A stretch of 60,381 bases of DNA from an uncultured Alcaligenaceae bacterium (lineage in GTDB: Bacteria > Pseudomonadota > Gammaproteobacteria > Burkholderiales > Burkholderiaceae_B). The translations under genes and the position numbers were made by a program. Position 1 is the first letter of the stretch. Each line of letters begins with the position of its first letter. The notes beneath the pieces are model-generated. The model ran no database searches, was not told where the DNA came from, and worked only from the letters and a program-made list of their open reading frames with translations. The stretch spans positions 1-60,381 of the forward strand of contig CALBMZ010000154.1 in NCBI GenBank assembly GCA_937896225.1, in the 5' to 3' direction. Shown piece after piece: positions 56,166 through 60,381 of this stretch.

Positions 56166-56609
56166 ATGAATATTCGTTCATTTTTTACGGCTACAGTTTT
56201 GGGCTTAGCCCTAGTTACAGGTGCTACACACGCTGCTGATGCAAAAAAACAGGTTGGCGAAGTTTCTATTAATGAGACTCAATTTGGCTTCATTATCGGC
56301 GGCAGCGTGGGTGGTGGCAAATTGAATTTTAATGGTAAAAATTACACTTTCAAAATTGGTGGCTTAAGCTTGGGCGCCAATATTGGTATTTCAAAAATGT
56401 CAGCTACTGGTGGCGTTTATGATTTAACTAACATTTCAAAATTTCCTGGTACATACGTCAAGCTTGACGGTAGCGTGGCTTTAGGTGGTGGCGTGGGCAA
56501 CATGACCTTAAAAAATGAGCATGGCGTGATCATGTCTTTGAAAGGCACAACCGAAGGTCTACAGTTGAACGTTAGTGCAAGTGGCGTGCAAGTGACGCTT
56601 GAGAAGTAA
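56166..56609 (+). CDS. Small glycine-rich exported protein of unknown function
   Basis: A 147-residue protein with a clear signal peptide (residues 1-23, cleavage after THA). The mature part has no cysteines, is rich in glycine and predicted to be all beta: alternating stretches such as FGFIIGGSVGGGKLNFNGK, FKIGGLSLGANIG and LDGSVALGGGVGNMTL. The pattern resembles small periplasmic or surface barrels; I have a vague memory of similar proteins with an ATGxVYxLxxxxxFxGTY segment in other proteobacteria but cannot name a family. The ATG at 56166 has GGAG 9 nt upstream. It is a single gene with a structured leader and a strong terminator, which suggests high expression. Confidence 0.75.
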   Translation: MNIRSFFTATVLGLALVTGATHAADAKKQVGEVSINETQFGFIIGGSVGGGKLNFNGKNYTFKIGGLSLGANIGISKMSATGGVYDLTNISKFPGTYVKLDGSVALGGGVGNMTLKNEHGVIMSLKGTTEGLQLNVSASGVQVTLEK

Positions 56610-56721
56610 TGAAGAAATGACTAGTTATTACAATAATCAGTTTAAGATAGCCTCTCAAGTATTTTTCTTAAACAGCTTTTGAATGTTGATTGAAGTCTAG
56701 TTATTAATATAAGTTTTTAGT

Positions 56722-56782
56722 AAAAAAGCGATATGGTTATGTGCAAATAACGCCGAGTTAAGCACACCCATATCGTTTTTTA
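56722..56782. terminator. Large nested-hairpin terminator after the glycine-rich protein gene
   Basis: CGATATGG (56729-56736) pairs with CCATATCG (56768-56775), flanked by six A and six T; the loop holds a second stem TGTGC/GCACA. It is symmetric enough to work both ways. The rest of the 310-bp spacer up to the pirin gene is AT-rich, with no other clear element. Confidence 0.75.
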
Positions 56783-56919
56783 TTTTTATAGTCACCATTC
56801 TTTACGATCAAAGTCTTCAGTCTGTTAAAACCTATTTTTAATAAGGAATTTATGCCAAGCGAGTTAAAAAGGCATTAATTTCATTAATTAAAGATTTAAT
56901 ATCTAACTTGCGAGACGCT

Positions 56920-57639
56920 ATGAACCAGTTACGTAAATCTGCAGATCGCGGCCATTTTGATCATGGTTGGCTCAAATCACAACATAGTTTTTCATTCGGT
57001 GAGTACCGAGATCCTAAATTCATGGGATGGGGTAACTTACGCGTTATTAATGAAGATTATATTGAGCCCGGTATGGGTTTTGGTACGCATGGCCATCGTG
57101 ATATGGAAATTGTGACCTACGTATTGTCGGGTGCGTTAGCGCATCAAGATAGTTTGGGTAATGTTGAAAGCATACCGCCTGGTGATGTACAAAGAATGAG
57201 CGCTGGAACAGGTGTGCGCCATAGTGAATTCAATCACGCTAAAGGCCAACAGACGCATTTACTACAAATTTGGATCGAGCCCAATGAAATCGGTGTTGAG
57301 CCAAGTTACGAACAAATACCGATTCAGCCAGAGCGTAAACGAGGGGCATTAACGCTAGTTGCAGCCCCTTGGTCAACGAAACAAGAAAATAGCGATGCAA
57401 GTTTTGTAAAAATGCATGCAGACGCCAGTATTTACGCGGGTTATTTTGATGGTGAGGAGAGCGCGCAACTCGACTTAAACCCTGCCAGAAAAGCTTATGT
57501 ACATGTTGTCGAGGGTAACATTCGAGTCAATGGGGTTGAGCTCGAAACAGGTGATGCACTGTTGATTCAAGAAGAAAAAATGCTTGATATCAAACAGGGT
57601 GTTGAGGCTGAAATTTTAGTTTTTGATTTGTCAGCGTAA
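56920..57639 (+). CDS. Pirin family protein (YhhW-like)
   Basis: A 239-residue bicupin. The N-terminal domain has the metal ligands in GFGTHGHRDMEIVTYVLSGALAHQDSLGN (His, His, and further His/Glu) and RMSAGTGVRHSEFNH. YhhW-type pirins can act as quercetin dioxygenases, but the natural role is not settled. The ATG at 56920 starts the conserved part (QLRKSADRGHFDHGWLKSQHSFSFG); no longer start is supported. It ends 25 bp from the convergent DUF1330 gene. Confidence 0.92.
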   Translation: MNQLRKSADRGHFDHGWLKSQHSFSFGEYRDPKFMGWGNLRVINEDYIEPGMGFGTHGHRDMEIVTYVLSGALAHQDSLGNVESIPPGDVQRMSAGTGVRHSEFNHAKGQQTHLLQIWIEPNEIGVEPSYEQIPIQPERKRGALTLVAAPWSTKQENSDASFVKMHADASIYAGYFDGEESAQLDLNPARKAYVHVVEGNIRVNGVELETGDALLIQEEKMLDIKQGVEAEILVFDLSA

Positions 57640-57664
57640 TACCTTTCAGATGTCTGCGCAGGTG

Positions 57665-57961
57665 CTACGGTGACTTTTCGATACCAAAAAAAGTCACTTG
57701 CATAGCCTTATTTCTAATTGGTAAAAGATCTTGATACTGTGGGCTGTGCGCCCAATAATTGGCTTTTTCAACCGTATCAAATCTAACCTCCACATACGAG
57801 TCAAACAACTCGCAATTCAATTCGTTCCAAATAGGTTTGAAAGTTTGGCCTCGAGCCGTTACGGTACCGCCAAATAACTCAACGGTTTGACCGACTTTTG
57901 ATAAATAATCAGTTAATGAGCGTTGATCAAGTGACTTGATCAAACCGATAAAAGTAACCAT
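57665..57961 (-). CDS. DUF1330 family protein
   Basis: A 98-residue protein with the ferredoxin-like alpha/beta dimer fold of DUF1330. Characteristic parts are the middle strand with VEVRFDTVEKANYWAHSPQYQDLLPIRNKA, where family members have the W-x-SP-x-Y-x-x-L pattern. Function is unknown; the fold is shared with small monooxygenases and stress proteins. It is divergent from the GNAT gene across 103 bp with an inverted repeat. Confidence 0.78.
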   Translation of the reverse strand: MVTFIGLIKSLDQRSLTDYLSKVGQTVELFGGTVTARGQTFKPIWNELNCELFDSYVEVRFDTVEKANYWAHSPQYQDLLPIRNKAMQVTFFGIEKSP

Positions 57962-58021
57962 GTCTAATTCCTTGTATCGACTGCGTGCCGTTCATGTGCG
58001 TGCAGCTCATTTATGACGCGC

Positions 58022-58053
58022 AGCTTAAGATTAAAATTAATAAATCTTAAGCT
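58022..58053. repeat. 11-bp inverted repeat upstream of the GNAT gene
   Basis: AGCTTAAGATT (58022-58032) and AATCTTAAGCT (58043-58053) are perfect reverse complements around a 10-nt AT-only loop, ending 11 bp before the ATG at 58065. It could be an operator for a dimeric regulator or a leader hairpin hiding the start. Confidence 0.7.
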
Positions 58054-58064
58054 ACAAATGCGCC

Positions 58065-58556
58065 ATGTCAAATAAATTTCAAATTTCGTTCGTTGATTAC
58101 GCATTAGCACGTGATCAAGCTGCCTTAACATTCATACTCAATATGTATGCTTGCGACCCTATGGGCGGTGGTGAAGCCTTACCATTAGAGGTGTTGGAAA
58201 GGCTTTGTTCTGATCTGGCTGATATACCAGGTGCGGTGTCATGGTTGGCATGGCAGGGTGATCAGGCGATTGGGTTACTCAACGCTTTCAAAGGTTATTC
58301 TACGTTTAAAGCTCAGCCTCTGATGAATATTCACGATATTGCTGTGCACCCTGACTTCAGAGGGCAGGGGGTTGGGCAGCAATTAATTCACGCCTTGCAG
58401 CAATATGCCCAGTCACAGAATTGCTGCAAAATCACGCTTGAAGTCTTGACGGGCAACGTACTCGCTCGGCAGGTCTATCTGAAGGCAGGTTTTGAAGAGT
58501 ATGCCCTTGACCCAACCATGGGCACAGCAAACATGATGCAAAAGTGGCTTGGGTAA
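58065..58556 (+). CDS. GNAT-family N-acetyltransferase
   Basis: A 163-residue acetyltransferase of the Gcn5-related fold. The acetyl-CoA-binding loop is HPDFRGQGVGQQLIHALQQYA (shown here by RGQGVG, near residue 106), preceded by the strand INIHDIAVHP-like segment, and followed by CKITLEVLTGN and QVYLKAGFEEY, both standard. The substrate is unknown. The ATG lies 11 bp after an inverted repeat and no ribosome binding site is apparent, so its translation may be low or structure-controlled. Confidence 0.87.
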   Translation: MSNKFQISFVDYALARDQAALTFILNMYACDPMGGGEALPLEVLERLCSDLADIPGAVSWLAWQGDQAIGLLNAFKGYSTFKAQPLMNIHDIAVHPDFRGQGVGQQLIHALQQYAQSQNCCKITLEVLTGNVLARQVYLKAGFEEYALDPTMGTANMMQKWLG

Positions 58557-58766
58557 AATGCGACCTAAATGCTTACTATCGAAATTACCCCTCATGTTAC
58601 TGGGGCATACTGTTCATTAACGTATGATGGGTGTTTAATCAGGCACAATTTGATTTCAATTACAGTATGCGAGATTCTTTAATTGATAATTTTTTATCGT
58701 AACGTGTTTGGCCTAAAATTTTAATTGTTGATTTGTGTAAGTGACACATTTAACGGAGCTTTCTGC

Positions 58767-59516
58767 ATGACCGATCAAGTAAATGACCTCAACCAAAGCG
58801 AGCACAAGCATGATGATGTTGCTGCGCCTGATCAGGGTCGCCCAATGTCTGTTGTGATTCGTGAGCGAATCCAGAAGTCTCGTAAACGCTTTCATGCAAA
58901 TGATAATATTTCTGCATTTATTGAACCTGGCGAGCTTGAGGTTTTGCTTGACGAAGTTGAACAAAAGATGGCTGGCGTACTTGAAAGCCTAGTCATAGAT
59001 ACTGAGGGTGACCACAACACTCAAGGTACCGCTCGTCGTGTGGCAAAAATGTACTTGAAAGAAGTGTTTGGGGGACGCTACGCGGCACAGCCAGCCATAA
59101 CCGAATTCCCCAATGTAGAGCACCTTAACGAACTCATGATTGTGGGGCCGATCACTGTGCGCAGCGCGTGTAGTCATCATTTCTGCCCAGTCATCGGTCA
59201 AGTGTGGGTAGGCATTATGCCTAACGAGCACACCAACGTCATTGGCTTATCAAAATACGTACGTTTGGCGGAATGGATCATGAGTCGCCCTCAAATACAA
59301 GAAGAAGCCGTCGTTCAGCTAGCTAATTTGATTCAAGATAAAACCCAACCTGATGGTTTAGCCGTTGTAATGAGTGCAACCCATTACTGCATGTCATGGC
59401 GGGGTGTGAAAGATATGGGTAGCCGCATGATCAATTCAGTGATGCGTGGTAGCTTTTTAAAAGACCCTAATTTACGTCGTGAATTTTTATCGCTCTTACC
59501 GCGTGAGGAAAAATAA
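58767..59516 (+). CDS. folE: GTP cyclohydrolase I
   Basis: FolE (249 residues) converts GTP to 7,8-dihydroneopterin triphosphate, the first step of folate and pterin synthesis. Zinc ligands are in RSACSHHFCPVIG (Cys and His) and THYCMSWRGVKD (Cys), and the GTP-site segments VWVGIMPNEHTNVIGLSKYVRL are intact. The first 60 residues, with ndlnqsehkhddv-like charged sequence, form an extension beyond the core. GGAG 8 nt before the ATG at 58767 supports this start. The gene overlaps the BLUF gene by one base (taATG), and a pterin dehydratase gene follows that, so the three form one operon. Confidence 0.95.
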   Translation: MTDQVNDLNQSEHKHDDVAAPDQGRPMSVVIRERIQKSRKRFHANDNISAFIEPGELEVLLDEVEQKMAGVLESLVIDTEGDHNTQGTARRVAKMYLKEVFGGRYAAQPAITEFPNVEHLNELMIVGPITVRSACSHHFCPVIGQVWVGIMPNEHTNVIGLSKYVRLAEWIMSRPQIQEEAVVQLANLIQDKTQPDGLAVVMSATHYCMSWRGVKDMGSRMINSVMRGSFLKDPNLRREFLSLLPREEK

Positions 59517-59971
59517 TGCTTGTTCGCCTACTTTACGTTAGCCGTGCCGTTGATCAAAATTCAGGTAAGCCTGCCAATCCTGAAGTGCCCTTAGCGGAAG
59601 AAAGTGAATCCATTATGTCTTCCTCTCGCAGCTATAACATGAGCAATGGCATAACAGGCATTCTTTGTTATGGTGGGGGTATTTACCTTCAAGCCATTGA
59701 AGGCGGGCGTACCGAAGTTAATAAATTGTATAACCATATTATTCGTGATACACGCCACACCGATGTAGTGTTGTTGCATTATCAAGAAATACGTGAACGT
59801 CGATTCAGTGGCTGGACAATGGGGCAAGTTAACTTATCTAAATTAAATACATCTATCGTTTTAAAGTATTCAGAGCGACCCGAGCTCGACCCTTATTCAG
59901 TTTCAGGTGATGTGTCGATGGCGTTGCTTGAAGAGTTGATGTTGACTGCTTCAATTATTGGTCGGGCTTAA
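59516..59971 (+). CDS. BLUF-domain blue-light sensor
   Basis: A 151-residue single-domain photoreceptor that binds FAD. The residues needed for the light reaction are all present at correct spacing: Tyr7 (LLYVSRA), Asn41 (YNMSNGITG), Gln59 (YLQAIEG), Trp100 and Met102 (FSGWTMG); distances 41-59 and 59-102 equal those in AppA. About ten extra residues lie between the first strand and helix (around residues 13-25). There is no output domain, only a C-terminal helical tail ([23 protein letters not shown]), so it must act through a partner. It is fused in expression to folE upstream (1-base overlap) and lies 2 bp before the carbinolamine dehydratase gene. Confidence 0.92.
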   Translation: MLVRLLYVSRAVDQNSGKPANPEVPLAEESESIMSSSRSYNMSNGITGILCYGGGIYLQAIEGGRTEVNKLYNHIIRDTRHTDVVLLHYQEIRERRFSGWTMGQVNLSKLNTSIVLKYSERPELDPYSVSGDVSMALLEELMLTASIIGRA

Positions 59972-59973
59972 AT

Positions 59974-60273
59974 ATGGTGCGGCTCAGTCAACTCGATATT
60001 CAGTCTTTAATGACTCAACTCGACCCTGCTTGGAAAATGGTGCCGGGCCAAACTGAATCAACTGATTCGATACAAGCACAATTTAAATTTAAAAACTTTA
60101 CCTCTGCGTTTGCATTCATGACCCGCGTCGCAAAAGTCGCTGATGACATGAATCACCACCCCGAATGGTTCAACGTTTATAACCGTGTTGACATTACCCT
60201 ACGTACCCATGATGCCGGCGGAATCACTCAGCTTGACTTTGATTTGGCAAACGCAATTGATCAATTGGTCTAG
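59974..60273 (+). CDS. 4a-hydroxytetrahydrobiopterin dehydratase (pterin-4a-carbinolamine dehydratase)
   Basis: A 99-residue PCD/DCoH-family protein that dehydrates 4a-hydroxytetrahydropterin to recycle pterin cofactors of aromatic amino acid hydroxylases. The active-site pattern is complete: [27 protein letters not shown], with the histidines of NHHPEW and THDAGG. It ends with [10 protein letters not shown]. The phhA gene, often its neighbour in other bacteria, is absent; here it closes the folE-BLUF operon. It starts 2 bp past the BLUF gene stop. After its end only 20 bp separate it from the tandem repeat. Confidence 0.93.
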   Translation: MVRLSQLDIQSLMTQLDPAWKMVPGQTESTDSIQAQFKFKNFTSAFAFMTRVAKVADDMNHHPEWFNVYNRVDITLRTHDAGGITQLDFDLANAIDQLV

Positions 60274-60293
60274 TCTTTTAAAAAGTGATTTCG

Positions 60294-60381
60294 CAACTAA
60301 CTTACAACTAACTTACAACTAACCTGCAACTAACCTGCAACTAACCTGCAACTAACCTGCAACTAACCTGCAACTAACCTG
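60294..60381. repeat. 11-bp tandem repeat running off the window end
   Basis: Eight exact-length units in 88 bp: two of CAACTAACTTA followed by six of CAACTAACCTG. The array continues beyond the window, so its total length is unknown. It begins 20 bp after the pterin dehydratase stop. The unit has no dyad and no spacer, so it is a simple minisatellite and not a CRISPR. Confidence 0.95.

Noticed and set aside
60294-60381. CRISPR array
   Set aside because: Units are adjacent 11-mers without spacers, and no cas gene is present.

Overview
The window reads as a piece of a low-GC (by eye in the mid-40s %) betaproteobacterial chromosome of the order Burkholderiales. The evidence is gene order plus family content: mdh / GntR / sdhCDAB-sdhE-gltA / sucA-odhB-lpdA / zapE, the prpBCD-acnB block, bamD / rluD-pgeF-phaC-phaB-phaR, the EarP-EF-P pair, and a leader RNA before sucA that looks like the Burkholderiales-specific sucA motif. 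The family or genus cannot be settled from this sequence alone. No phage, insertion sequence, CRISPR array, rRNA or tRNA gene was seen.

Layout. 85-2517 (minus): a TlpA-like thioredoxin, an EamA-type exporter and a D-2-hydroxyacid dehydrogenase. 2664-10413 (plus): a secreted nuclease, then a four-gene peptide-type ABC importer (binding protein, two permeases, fused double ATPase) and a DUF1178 zinc-ribbon protein. 10513-13555 (minus): DUF2863 protein, earP and efp. 13611-24392 (minus): acnA, an RNA-like intergenic region, and prpB-prpC-prpD-GNAT-acnB, preceded by mdh with its own promoter and terminator. 24627-36355 (plus): GntR regulator, complex II with its flavinylation factor, citrate synthase and the whole 2-oxoglutarate dehydrogenase complex. 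36438-43500: zapE, trpS, tex (minus) and a DinG-type helicase. 43497-51192: bamD (minus), rluD, pgeF, then the polyhydroxyalkanoate genes phaC, phaB, phaR and a CPA2 antiporter. 51145-54041 (minus): a Tat-type M23 peptidase, a five-helix DsbB, an unlisted 52-residue DUF5993 microprotein and a MOSC protein. 54279-60273: yajQ, an Old Yellow Enzyme, a small glycine-rich secreted protein, a pirin, a DUF1330 protein, a GNAT, and a tight folE-BLUF-carbinolamine dehydratase operon. The window ends inside an 11-bp tandem repeat.

How it works together. Nearly half of the window is central carbon metabolism: two aconitases, malate dehydrogenase, citrate synthase, succinate dehydrogenase and 2-oxoglutarate dehydrogenase on one side, and the 2-methylcitrate cycle for propionyl-CoA on the other. 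AcnB, co-transcribed with prpBCD, probably supplies the hydration of 2-methylaconitate as well. The GntR gene sits between the two arms with a 16-bp palindrome between divergent promoters, so it is the obvious candidate regulator of mdh and possibly of the sdh operon.

Most of the window is conserved housekeeping. The points most worth a second look are the structured acnA-acnB spacer, the sucA leader, the GntR operator, the DUF5993/five-helix DsbB pair, the BLUF photoreceptor between two pterin enzymes, and the terminal tandem repeat.
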